Source: Lacibacter cauensis (GTDB taxonomy: Bacteria > Bacteroidota > Bacteroidia > Chitinophagales > Chitinophagaceae). From it: a stretch of DNA of 64,000 nucleotides. Location of the stretch: NCBI RefSeq assembly GCF_007830055.1, contig NZ_VLLE01000004.1:649248-713247 (forward strand), given 5' to 3'. Positions 44,226 through 52,468 of this stretch are shown here, piece by piece; the first letter of the stretch is position 1, and each line of letters begins with the position of its first letter. Below the pieces are notes generated by a model. That model saw only the letters and a list, made by a program, of their open reading frames with translations. It was not told the origin of the DNA and did no database searches. Made by a program: the position numbers and the translations under genes.

Positions 44226-45803
44226 ATGACCGAGTATTTCCTTTTTCTTCTTGCATTAATCATGTCCATTGTGATGTTGATTATGCTGGCCAATAAACTC
44301 AAAGTTGCCTATCCGGTTTTACTGGTTGTTGCAGGTTTGCTGGCGAGTTTTATACCGGGCATGCCTGTACTGCGTATCGATCCCGAACTCATCTTTATCA
44401 TTTTCTTACCTCCGCTTTTATACGAAGCTGCATGGGCTATTTCGTGGAAAGAACTGTGGCGTTGGCGCCGCATCATCAGCAGCTTTGCGTTTATTGTTGT
44501 GTTTTTAACCGCTATGTCGGTTGCATTTTTTGCCAACAAGATCATACCCGGTTTTAGCCTGGCATTGGGCTTTCTGCTGGGCGGCATTGTATCTCCACCC
44601 GATGCTGTAAGCGCAAGTGCTATTTTGAAGTTTGTATCCGTACCGAAACGTATGTCTTCAATCCTCGAAGGCGAAAGTTTGCTAAACGATGCATCATCGC
44701 TCATCATTTTTCGTTTTGCATTGATTGCTGTTGCTACCGGACAGTTTATCTGGTACGAAGCCGCATTGTCATTCAGCTGGATGTTATTTGGCGGTATTGC
44801 TGTTGGTTTATTGGTAGGATTTCTTTTTATGAAAGCACACAAGTACCTGCCTACCGATGTTAACATGGATATTATCCTCACCATTGTCACGCCTTACATC
44901 ATGTACATAGCGGCTGAAGAAGTGCACAGCTCCGGCGTATTGGCCGTTGTAAGCGGCGGTTTGTTGCTGTCGAACAAACGCCATCATTTCTTAAGCAGCA
45001 GTGCAAGACTGCGTGGTTACAATGTTTGGGAAAGCCTCGTGTTTGTATTAAACGGGCTGGTATTTTTATTAATCGGACTAGATCTGCCGGAGATTACCGA
45101 AGGATTAAAAAAGGAGGCTGTCTCTTTTTCTTCCGCTATTGGTTATGGTTTACTTGTTACACTGGTGTTGATTATTGTACGTTTCTTATCGGCTTTTGGC
45201 GCTGTGGTAGTTACATTAATTATGCGCAACTTTATTAATGTTGCCGAACGTAATCCTGGCATAAGAGGACCAATTTTAATGGGCTGGACGGGTATGCGTG
45301 GTGTAGTATCGCTGGCCGCAGCGTTATCTATTCCTGTGCAATTAAGCGATGGAACTGCATTCCCGCATCGCAACCTTATTCTCTTCATCACCTTTATTGT
45401 AATCTTGACAACCCTCTTGCTGCAAGGTTTAACATTGCCTGTGTTGATTCGTAAACTGAAACTTGGAGGTAACGATCATTACCTGAGCGAAGAAGAAACC
45501 GATCAGTTGATTCGTAAAGAAATGGCAGCGCATGCACTGCAACATCTTACCAATAAGTACAGCGCACAAATAAGCGAACATGCATTACTGCAGCAACTGG
45601 TAAGCAAATGGGAAGGCAAAACAAAAGACGAAAGCGAACTGAAGCTTCCTGTTGAAAGCAAAAAAATTTATAAAGAGCTGCTGAACAAACAACGCCAATG
45701 GCTACTGCAAAAAAATAAAGAAGAAAAACATTTAGATGAAGACATCATCCGCAGGCATCTGCATATACTGGATATTGAAGAAGAAAAACTAAAGCATTTG
45801 TAA
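44226..45803 (+). CDS. Na+/H+ antiporter, CPA1 (NhaP-like) family
   Basis: 525 residues from ATG 44226 (TTG 44205 would be an earlier, unlikely start). About 12 membrane helices: VILEGESLLNDASSL-type segment with ESLLNDA, PPDAVSASA and GWTGMRGVVSLAAALS are CPA1 hallmarks; the Asp pair gives cation exchange. A cytoplasmic tail of about 130 residues follows, rich in Lys/Glu. It moves Na+ (or K+) out in exchange for protons. Confidence 0.92.
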   Translation: MTEYFLFLLALIMSIVMLIMLANKLKVAYPVLLVVAGLLASFIPGMPVLRIDPELIFIIFLPPLLYEAAWAISWKELWRWRRIISSFAFIVVFLTAMSVAFFANKIIPGFSLALGFLLGGIVSPPDAVSASAILKFVSVPKRMSSILEGESLLNDASSLIIFRFALIAVATGQFIWYEAALSFSWMLFGGIAVGLLVGFLFMKAHKYLPTDVNMDIILTIVTPYIMYIAAEEVHSSGVLAVVSGGLLLSNKRHHFLSSSARLRGYNVWESLVFVLNGLVFLLIGLDLPEITEGLKKEAVSFSSAIGYGLLVTLVLIIVRFLSAFGAVVVTLIMRNFINVAERNPGIRGPILMGWTGMRGVVSLAAALSIPVQLSDGTAFPHRNLILFITFIVILTTLLLQGLTLPVLIRKLKLGGNDHYLSEEETDQLIRKEMAAHALQHLTNKYSAQISEHALLQQLVSKWEGKTKDESELKLPVESKKIYKELLNKQRQWLLQKNKEEKHLDEDIIRRHLHILDIEEEKLKHL

Positions 45804-45825
45804 CATGTTGCCTCTTCTGCCAGGT

Positions 45826-46395
45826 TTAAAGCAAGTTCTGCTGTACCTGATGTTTTAAAACCGGTAGTAGTTCTTTTTCGAACCAGCTATTTTTCTTTAA
45901 CCAGATATTGTTGCGTGGCGAAGGGTGCGGCAACACAATTGTTTCGGGTAAATATTCTTCGAAAGCTTTTACTGTTTCCGTAAGCGTAGGTTTTTGTTTG
46001 TTACCGAGATAGTACGCCTGCGCATAATTACCAATGAGGATTTTAAGTTGTGCCGATTTTGATTTTGCAAGCAATTGAGGATGCCAAAGTGGTGCACATT
46101 CGGGCCGTGGCGGATTATCACCACTCCTTCCTTTACCCGGATAACAAAAACCCATTGGTATCAATGCAAACTTATCGGTATCGTAAAACGTTGAAGCATC
46201 AACACCCAACCAGCTGCGTAAACGTTCACCACTTGCATCGTTCCAGGGTATACCGCTGTTATGTGCTTTAATACCCGGCGCCTGTCCGATAATAATGATC
46301 CTGCTTTTTGCAGAAAACCGGAGAACAGGTTTGGCACCCAATGGGAGCTGTTTGCTGCAAACAGTACAGTTGTGAATATTGCTGAGGAGTTGCAT
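45826..46395 (-). CDS. Uracil-DNA glycosylase superfamily protein
   Basis: 189 residues. Motif A IIIGQAPGIKAHNSGIPW and the late motif LPHPSPRNN match the family's GQAPG and HPSP motifs, so the active site (acid/base and His) looks present. An N-terminal CTVC pair could be part of a Fe-S cluster, as in families 4 and 5, but only two Cys at that end and one more (GFCYPG, ECAP) are visible, so the cluster is uncertain. Likely excises uracil from DNA; subgroup unclear. Convergent with the antiporter. Confidence 0.8.
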   Translation of the reverse strand: MQLLSNIHNCTVCSKQLPLGAKPVLRFSAKSRIIIIGQAPGIKAHNSGIPWNDASGERLRSWLGVDASTFYDTDKFALIPMGFCYPGKGRSGDNPPRPECAPLWHPQLLAKSKSAQLKILIGNYAQAYYLGNKQKPTLTETVKAFEEYLPETIVLPHPSPRNNIWLKKNSWFEKELLPVLKHQVQQNLL

Positions 46396-46463
46396 GTTTC
46401 CGGTTAAGCGTACTGCAAAGTTACCGGAGTATGGCAGATTAATGCTGGGTAGAAGAGAACAAC

Positions 46464-46525
46464 CTCTGCGTTCTCCAATCCTGTGCGTGAGATTTTGTTC
46501 ACGCTAAGAAACAGAGAACGCAGAG
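46464..46525. repeat. REP-like imperfect palindrome
   Basis: CTCTGCGTTCTC (46464-46475) and GAGAACGCAGAG (46514-46525) are inverted, and inside them GCGTGA (46485-46490) pairs with TCACGC (46499-46504). The two nested stems make a long hairpin between the UDG and SRPBCC genes. Similar CTCTGCGTTCTC words occur as interspersed repeats in many bacteria. Confidence 0.65.
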
Positions 46526-46533
46526 ACTATCTC

Positions 46534-47034
46534 TTACTTCACCCTGTTCAAATACTCTTCCAGCTGATTGAGTGTGCCGGTGAAGCCAGCATTCATACTT
46601 GCAAACATGGAGTAGTAGGTTTTCGCCTCTTCTTCGTTTGCATTGATGGGATAGCCGGTTAAATGCAAAGTGGTGATTCCGTTCTCTTCGGTAAGTGTAA
46701 GAATGTTCATTACTTCTTTGGGAAAAACCAAACCCGGAAAAGGTGCTTGTATAATTTCACCCTTTTCATCAGCAAATGAATTGATCCATTCAATTTTGCT
46801 TGGCTCTTCAATGGCTACATAATGAAACACGCCGTAACGCACAGTATCGCCCATTTGCATACTGTAATGGAAAATACCTTGCGGACGAAAATCAAGCTTC
46901 AGCACATCGATGGCCATGTTTGCTGGTCCCCACCATTGAGCCAATGCCTCTGCATTGCTGAATGCATTAAACACTAATTGCTTTGGTGCATTGAATGATC
47001 TTGTTATTGAAAACTGTTCTTTAACTGTTGACAT
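46534..47034 (-). CDS. SRPBCC (AHSA1) family protein, copy 4
   Basis: 166 residues. START-like fold with family words FNAPKQLVFNAFSNAEALAQWWGPAN and a late YSMFASMNAGFTGTLNQLEEYL (in parts). Such proteins bind hydrophobic ligands or act as chaperone-like co-factors. It differs from the two most similar neighbours. Last gene of the arsR operon, 11 bp behind copy 3. Confidence 0.82.
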   Translation of the reverse strand: MSTVKEQFSITRSFNAPKQLVFNAFSNAEALAQWWGPANMAIDVLKLDFRPQGIFHYSMQMGDTVRYGVFHYVAIEEPSKIEWINSFADEKGEIIQAPFPGLVFPKEVMNILTLTEENGITTLHLTGYPINANEEEAKTYYSMFASMNAGFTGTLNQLEEYLNRVK

Positions 47035-47045
47035 GATGATGAAGT

Positions 47046-47486
47046 TTATTGTTTATTGAGGTATTGTTCAAGACTGTTAAGGATAAGTTCGTTCCATCCG
47101 TTTACAAAATTGCCACGTACCAATGCAGGTTCATTTGCATCGAATGGTTCTGCAAATTCAAAACGGAACTTGAGTTTTGTGGTTTGTGCATCTGCTTCAC
47201 TTAATTCCCAATAAGCAATGGCTTTGCCGCTGTATCCGGGATAGGTCCAAGTATGCACTAATTTTTTGTTGGGGATGATCTCTAACATTTCACCCCGGTG
47301 CAGCCATTGTTTATCTTTAAGATCACCGGCATGCCAATCGAACGTTTGTCCAACATTTAACTGAAACTGGCCTTTAAAATCGAAATACCAGTTGCGCATG
47401 TGCTGCTCGTCGGTAATAGCAGCCCATACCAATGCAATTGGTGCGTTGTAAATTTTTTCAAGTACAATATCGTTTGCTGTTTGCAT
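47046..47486 (-). CDS. SRPBCC (AHSA1) family protein, copy 3
   Basis: 146 residues. IYNAPIALVWAAITDEQHMRNW gives the typical first helix and strand; the late FVNGWNELILNSLEQYL closes the fold. Third of four SRPBCC genes in the arsR operon, 17 bp behind copy 2. Ligand unknown. Confidence 0.82.
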   Translation of the reverse strand: MQTANDIVLEKIYNAPIALVWAAITDEQHMRNWYFDFKGQFQLNVGQTFDWHAGDLKDKQWLHRGEMLEIIPNKKLVHTWTYPGYSGKAIAYWELSEADAQTTKLKFRFEFAEPFDANEPALVRGNFVNGWNELILNSLEQYLNKQ

Positions 47487-47503
47487 GATGATGTGTTTAA
47501 TAG

Positions 47504-47974
47504 TTAAGGTTGTTGATTCAATAATTGCTGGCTGAGATAGTTTTCGAGCCTGTCAATATTTTGGGTAAGACCTTCGTCGGCTTTAAATGTTTTCACTACT
47601 TGTATAAACTGTTCCCTGCTTTCGAACAACATGTGCCATTTGATCTGTGTTTGTTTGCCTTTCTCTTCAAACTCAATCGTAGTTAAAAAAGCTGGTACAC
47701 TCACATGCTCGTACACAATCCTTTTATGCTTCACCACTTCTATAAAAACACTTTTGTTTTTATAGTCTGTGCCATCAGGTCCATGCATCACAAGATCCCA
47801 TTCACCTTCAGGCACCACATCCATTTTTGTAATGGTATTGGTGAACCCGTTCGGTCCCCACCAATGTTTGATATGATCAGGATTTGTAAAGACTTCCCAT
47901 ACCAGCTCAACAGGTGCGTTCAGTAATCGAGTTAAACGGAGTTCCCGATCGGAGGTATTAGGTGTTACAGACAT
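47504..47974 (-). CDS. SRPBCC (AHSA1) family protein, copy 2
   Basis: 156 residues. Closely similar to copy 1: both share NPDHIKHWWGPNGFTNTI, HGPDGTDY and related words, so they arose by tandem duplication. Typical AHSA1 fold. Second SRPBCC gene in the arsR operon. Confidence 0.83.
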   Translation of the reverse strand: MSVTPNTSDRELRLTRLLNAPVELVWEVFTNPDHIKHWWGPNGFTNTITKMDVVPEGEWDLVMHGPDGTDYKNKSVFIEVVKHKRIVYEHVSVPAFLTTIEFEEKGKQTQIKWHMLFESREQFIQVVKTFKADEGLTQNIDRLENYLSQQLLNQQP

Positions 47975-47994
47975 GTTTTTCTTTTTAAGTATGA

Positions 47995-48450
47995 TTAATT
48001 TGATCGTTCGAGGTATTGTGCCAAGCGTTCAATATTCTGTTGCAGGCTTTCACCTACTTTGTATACTTCAACAAACTGATAATATTCTTCCTTCGTTGGA
48101 AATAACATTTCCCAATGCATCAAAGTGTTTTTTTCTTGCGCTTCAAACTCAATTGTTGCAATAAAATGATGACCACTGAGATGTTCGTATGCGATCTTGT
48201 TATTCACAACCACTTCGGTAAACACACTTCTGTTATCATAATCCGTACCATCCGGGCCGTGCATCACCAATAACCATTCGCCACCGGGCTCCAGATCCAT
48301 TTTTGTAATGGTGTTGGTAAAACCGTTTGGTCCCCACCAATGCTTGATATGATCGGGATTGCTCCACACTTCCCATATCTTTTCAACAGGTGCATGAAGC
48401 AATTTTGTTAAGCGGATAAAACGACCTTCCTTATTATTTTCTGCCGGCAT
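47995..48450 (-). CDS. SRPBCC (AHSA1) family protein, copy 1
   Basis: 151 residues from ATG 48450. The frame runs up to 48567 but those residues overlap arsR. Its start overlaps the arsR stop (48434) by 17 bp, so translation is coupled. Fold and words as for copy 2, including NPDHIKHWWGPNGFTNTITK-type segment. First SRPBCC gene after the regulator. Confidence 0.83.
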   Translation of the reverse strand: MPAENNKEGRFIRLTKLLHAPVEKIWEVWSNPDHIKHWWGPNGFTNTITKMDLEPGGEWLLVMHGPDGTDYDNRSVFTEVVVNNKIAYEHLSGHHFIATIEFEAQEKNTLMHWEMLFPTKEEYYQFVEVYKVGESLQQNIERLAQYLERSN

Positions 48451-48790
48451 TCTTTTTTGTTTTTGGTTGCTGTTGTATTTTTTCGAGATAGGTTTCCAGT
48501 GCATCCAGTTTCTGTTCCCAGAATTGTTTGTACTGTTCGATCCATGCTGATACTTCGTTGAGTGCATCCAGTTTGGCTTCGCAATAACGCTCTCTGCCTT
48601 TTTGCTTAATGATGATGAGTCCGCACTCGGTCAATATTTTTACATGTTGCGAAATAGCCGGCCTGCTCATATTAAAATTGCCCGCCAGCGCATTCAGGTT
48701 CTGCGGTTCTTTCACAACTAGCCCAATGATTTCTCTCCGTGTGGGATCGGCAATTGCCTGGAACACATCTCTTCTTGCTTCGTATGCCAT
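48434..48790 (-). CDS. ArsR family transcriptional regulator
   Basis: 118 residues, winged helix. Helix-turn-helix in LAGNFNMSRPAISQHVKILTECGL (in parts: MSRPAISQHVKIL), preceded by the dimer segment VFQAIADPTRREIIGLV. No CxC metal motif is seen, so it likely belongs to the type that controls SRPBCC genes and senses no classic metal. Autoregulation is likely: the promoter carries two GTAAG-N6-CTTAC palindromes. Confidence 0.9.
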   Translation of the reverse strand: MAYEARRDVFQAIADPTRREIIGLVVKEPQNLNALAGNFNMSRPAISQHVKILTECGLIIIKQKGRERYCEAKLDALNEVSAWIEQYKQFWEQKLDALETYLEKIQQQPKTKKNAGRK

Positions 48791-48792
48791 AT

Positions 48793-48840
48793 GTAAGCGT
48801 TTACTTACACGAAAGTATGTGTAAGTATTTGCTTACGCAA
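48793..48840 (-). promoter_or_regulatory. arsR operon promoter with two palindromic operators
   Basis: GTAAG-N6-CTTAC occurs at 48793-48808 and 48821-48836, exactly 28 bp apart. On the minus strand the -33 TTG is 48840-48838 and the -7 box TACTTTCG is 48817-48810 (20-bp spacer). One operator lies in the spacer and the other just downstream of -7, ideal for repression by the ArsR dimer. Confidence 0.7.
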
Positions 48841-48911
48841 ATTTTTAGAGAAGTTTTTTATCTGGGCGATATAGGAATGGCATACCTATCGATCACTTGC
48901 CCCGGATGAAC

Positions 48912-48919
48912 TATTTTTG
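48912..48919 (+). promoter_or_regulatory. -7 box of radical SAM gene (leaderless start)
   Basis: TATTTTTG, exact TAnnTTTG, ends 4 nt before ATG 48924. In-frame ATGs at 48903 and 48897-like positions lie upstream or within the box and are unlikely starts. Confidence 0.55.
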
Positions 48920-48923
48920 CCGG

Positions 48924-50591
48924 ATGCGTTTGTTACTCACCACCCTTAATGCAAAATATATTCACCTCAACCTGGCAATCCGCATTTTGTATGAGTTGAA
49001 TAAGCACCACCAGGGTTTATCGTGGAAGGAATTTACCATACGCATGAATGTGGACGAGATTGCCAAAGAATGTGCAGATCATGATGTGGTAGCTTTCAGT
49101 TGCTATATCTGGAATATTACACAAACACTGAAGGTGGCGAAAGCGATCAAGGCCATTAACCCCAACTGCAAAATTTTATTGGGCGGACCGGAAGTAAGTT
49201 ATGAATGGGAAGAAATCATTGCTCAAGATTGTATTGACTATATTATTACAGGTGAAGGTGAAATTCCGTTCCATGAATTTTTAACGCATTACCCGAACGT
49301 AGAAGCCGTTCCGAATCTTGTATATAAAGTAGATGGAGAAGTTCGGTACGAAGAAAAAGGCGTTACCTATGATGTAAGCAATTTCATTGGCGTGAATCCT
49401 TACATCAACGACCCAACAGAAGATCTCTACAACAAGGTTTGTTATATTGAAACAAGTCGTGGTTGTCCGTACAAATGTGGTTTCTGTCTGGCAAGTTTGG
49501 ACAACAATGTACGTTACCTGCCAATGGCAGATATTAAAAGCAATCTGCTGTATTTAATGACGCATGGCCGGGTGATCAAATTCCTTGATCGTACATTTAA
49601 CATGAAGCGTGATTTTACACTGGATGTATTTCAATTCATTCTCGATAACCATAAGCCGGGCAATGTGTTCCAGTTTGAAATAACGGCCGATATTCTGCAC
49701 CCCGATATCATCAAGTTCATCAACGAAAAAGTGCCGAAAGGTTTATTCCGTTTTGAAATTGGTATTCAAACGGTAAATCAAAAAGCAAACCTCGAAGTAA
49801 GCCGCAAACAGAATTTCGAAAAAACAAAAGGCATCATCAGGCAAGTACAGGATGTGGTTGATCTCCATCTCGATCTCATCGTTGGTTTGCCGCTCGATTA
49901 TTTTGAAGATATCAAATACAGTTTCGAAGAAGTATTTAAACTCTTTGCACCGGAACTGCAATTGGGCTTTTTGAAATTTTTAAGAGGAACACCGGTGCGT
50001 AAAACCGCAGCTGCACATGGTTATGTATACGATCCGGTAGCGCCTTACCAGATCATTAAAAGTAATTACCTCAGCAAAGAAGAATTGCGACAGGTTACCT
50101 TGGCAGAGGAAGCATTGGAAATTTACTGGAACAAGCCACGTGCCATCCACACACTCAAATATGTTACGGCGTATTACAGTGTGTTCGATTTCTTACAAGG
50201 ATTAGGTAATTACTTTACCCAACATTCCGATTTACACAAACATGATCTGAAAGATGTGTACACGATCTTGTTTGCATATGCGAAACAAACTTATCCTGAA
50301 GATGTGGTGTTGCAGCAACTCATCAGCATCGATTATTATCTGCAGCATAAAATAAAACCGGTGTCGTTGTTATTGCCGGAGCTTGACGCATCCATCAAAC
50401 AACAACTTATTGAACAACACAAACTCAATCATCATAAACTGCGTTTTGCGATGTTGCCTGTAAGCTTCAACTGGCAGGAGTTTGTACAGCACAACCATAT
50501 TATTGCAGCTGATGTTGTTTTGGCTATTTCATTTGATGGCAAGAATAAGCCGGAGGTGCTGGAAAATATCATAGCGAAACACAGCAGATAA
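48924..50591 (+). CDS. B12-binding radical SAM protein
   Basis: 555 residues from ATG 48924. N-terminal cobalamin-binding-like Rossmann domain (TTLNAKYIHLNLAIRILY, about 5-140, with ILLGGPEVS), then radical SAM with the cluster motif CPYKCGFC (SRGCPYKCGFCLAS) and later GIQTVNQKANLEVSRKQ. The C-terminal 150 residues are a DUF4080-like region. The family members modify unknown substrates; several methylate or rearrange. It stands alone. The DUF4080 label is from memory. Confidence 0.87.
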   Translation: MRLLLTTLNAKYIHLNLAIRILYELNKHHQGLSWKEFTIRMNVDEIAKECADHDVVAFSCYIWNITQTLKVAKAIKAINPNCKILLGGPEVSYEWEEIIAQDCIDYIITGEGEIPFHEFLTHYPNVEAVPNLVYKVDGEVRYEEKGVTYDVSNFIGVNPYINDPTEDLYNKVCYIETSRGCPYKCGFCLASLDNNVRYLPMADIKSNLLYLMTHGRVIKFLDRTFNMKRDFTLDVFQFILDNHKPGNVFQFEITADILHPDIIKFINEKVPKGLFRFEIGIQTVNQKANLEVSRKQNFEKTKGIIRQVQDVVDLHLDLIVGLPLDYFEDIKYSFEEVFKLFAPELQLGFLKFLRGTPVRKTAAAHGYVYDPVAPYQIIKSNYLSKEELRQVTLAEEALEIYWNKPRAIHTLKYVTAYYSVFDFLQGLGNYFTQHSDLHKHDLKDVYTILFAYAKQTYPEDVVLQQLISIDYYLQHKIKPVSLLLPELDASIKQQLIEQHKLNHHKLRFAMLPVSFNWQEFVQHNHIIAADVVLAISFDGKNKPEVLENIIAKHSR

Positions 50592-50664
50592 CCCCTTGTT
50601 TGAATTTCGTAATCCTCCGTTTCATTTTCGTTAGAGCAGCACAGCCATATATTCTTCTTTTGCA

Positions 50665-50680
50665 CCTGTAATTATACAGG
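50665..50680. promoter_or_regulatory. Perfect palindrome directly before the start codon
   Basis: CCTGTAATTATACAGG, six-base arms with four-base loop, three bases ahead of ATG 50684. Might be an operator or a translation-controlling hairpin; no known site. Confidence 0.3.
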
Positions 50681-50683
50681 TTT

Positions 50684-51439
50684 ATGAAAAAGAAATATGG
50701 CGTTCAACTTCTGTGCTTACTCTTTACAACTGTGCAATCATTTTCGCAGGTTACCGACAGCACTAAACCTGTACAGCATGTTGGCGGTACTGTTACTGCC
50801 ACACAAAACGGTGTTTCGCTGATACCTTCTTTTTCCCTGAACAAGCCAGCGGTGATGTTTGACTTTAACATTGGCGGAAAGAAGTTAACCTTTGAACCTT
50901 TCCTCCGCTTTGGTATGGATGGGAAGCCCTGGAGTTTTATTTTCTGGTGGCGCTATAAACTTGCCACTGCTGATAAGTTTAAAATGAGTGTGGGCGCCCA
51001 CCCCTCTTTTGTTTTCAGAACCATCAGTAATCCGCAGGTGCCAGATGCGTTGCAGGTAAGCCGTTTTGCCGCCTTCGACCTTACACCTTCGTACAGAGTT
51101 ACAAAAAACACAACCGTGGGCGTGTACTACCTGTTTTCCAAAGGTCTCGATGCATCGAGCGTACGCTATACGCATTTTGTAACACTCAATGCCAACTTTT
51201 CGCATATTGGTTTAGGTAAAACCTTGTATGCGAAATACGTTCCGCAGGTTTACTATCTAAATATGGCCGGACGTGATGGCTTATATGTTACCCACTCACT
51301 TACACTGGCAGCAAATAAATTTCCGTTGAGTGTACAAACCATTATGAACAAAGCATTGCATACCGAACTGGCAGGCAAAAACTTTGTGTGGAACGCCAGT
51401 GTTATTTACAACTTCAACAAAAATTATGTGCGCCGTTAA
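50684..51439 (+). CDS. Outer membrane beta-barrel protein of unknown function
   Basis: 251 residues. Signal peptide (MKKKYGVQLLCLLFTTVQSFSQ) then strands of a barrel, ending YNFNKNYVRR. It likely sits in the outer membrane. The AraC-family gene starts 28 bp behind it, and the two may be regulated together. Confidence 0.65.
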   Translation: MKKKYGVQLLCLLFTTVQSFSQVTDSTKPVQHVGGTVTATQNGVSLIPSFSLNKPAVMFDFNIGGKKLTFEPFLRFGMDGKPWSFIFWWRYKLATADKFKMSVGAHPSFVFRTISNPQVPDALQVSRFAAFDLTPSYRVTKNTTVGVYYLFSKGLDASSVRYTHFVTLNANFSHIGLGKTLYAKYVPQVYYLNMAGRDGLYVTHSLTLAANKFPLSVQTIMNKALHTELAGKNFVWNASVIYNFNKNYVRR

Positions 51440-51453
51440 GCAAACAGAAACAG

Positions 51454-51461
51454 TAAGTTTG
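51454..51461 (+). promoter_or_regulatory. -7 box of AraC-family gene
   Basis: TAAGTTTG, exact TAnnTTTG, ends 6 nt before ATG 51468. No -33 TTG at the expected distance. Confidence 0.45.
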
Positions 51462-51467
51462 TGGGCG

Positions 51468-52373
51468 ATGCGCAAGCTGGAAACCATAGAGGAATTCTAC
51501 AAGCGGAAATTTAATTGGGTGCCGGATAATCTGAAAAATGAGATCGGCCATTTCAATGTATTCCGTTTAGATCCCTATGTGGGCAGTGCTGCCAAACCTG
51601 TTCCTTACAGCCGGCGTGATTTTTATAAGATCACCATCACACTCGGTAGCGGCAAAGTATTTTATGCAGATAAAGGGTACGAAGTAAAACAGCAGGCCTT
51701 AACTTTTTCCAGTCCGCAGATACCGTACAAGTGGGAGCGGCTCGATGCAATTACCGGCGGGGTATTCTGCATTTTCGATCAGCATTTTTTTCACCAGTTT
51801 GGAAATCTCAATCAATACGCTGTTTATCAGCCGGGCGGCAACCGTGTGTTTGAGCTGAGTGATGAACAACTGGCAAAAGCATCGGCTATCTTTCAACGCA
51901 TGTTTGAAGAAATGAGCTCAGATTATCTGCATAAATATGATGTATTGCGTACACTGGTACTGGAGTTAATTCACTTTGCATTAAAAATGCAACCCAACCA
52001 CGACATCAGTCAACAACAACCGCAAAATGCATCGCAACGGATTGCTACTTTGTTTGCAGAATTACTGGAGCGCCAGTTCCCGGTTGATGAGCAGCATACA
52101 CAATTAACGCTTCGCAGTGCGGCCGACTTTGCTCAACAGCTGAATGTACATGTGAATCATTTAAACAGAGCGGTAAAAGCCATTACCGATAAAACCACCT
52201 CACAAATTATAGCAGAACGTGTATTACAGGAAGCAAAAATTTTATTGAAGCACAGTCCATGGAATGTTTCTGAAATTGCACAAGCCTTGGGCTTTACAGA
52301 AACAACCCACTTCAATAACTTCTTTAAGAAACATGTACAATTGAGCCCGTTACAATTTCGGAACGTACAATAG
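51468..52373 (+). CDS. AraC family transcriptional regulator
   Basis: 301 residues from ATG 51468; earlier in-frame ATGs at 51384 and 51426 overlap the preceding gene or lie upstream of the -7 box. An N-terminal sensing domain (about 1-180, with a cupin-like start VPYSRRDFYKITI) is followed by the double HTH (about 205-300): SAADFAQQLNVHVNHLNRAV and VSEIAQALGFTETTHFNNFFKKH (in parts). It likely controls a metabolite-responsive gene. The nearest candidate targets are the adjacent outer membrane gene and the gene behind it. Confidence 0.9.
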   Translation: MRKLETIEEFYKRKFNWVPDNLKNEIGHFNVFRLDPYVGSAAKPVPYSRRDFYKITITLGSGKVFYADKGYEVKQQALTFSSPQIPYKWERLDAITGGVFCIFDQHFFHQFGNLNQYAVYQPGGNRVFELSDEQLAKASAIFQRMFEEMSSDYLHKYDVLRTLVLELIHFALKMQPNHDISQQQPQNASQRIATLFAELLERQFPVDEQHTQLTLRSAADFAQQLNVHVNHLNRAVKAITDKTTSQIIAERVLQEAKILLKHSPWNVSEIAQALGFTETTHFNNFFKKHVQLSPLQFRNVQ

Positions 52374-52468
52374 ATAGATTCCGTGGGTCTTTATCGCTAT
52401 GATGTCCTCAGAGTTCTTATTGCAATTCTTAGCTAATCGAAGTGTACTTTTATGAATCAATACAATCT

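Noticed and set aside
44309-44890. 193-residue minus frame opposite the antiporter
   Set aside because: Shadow of a well-conserved membrane protein gene.
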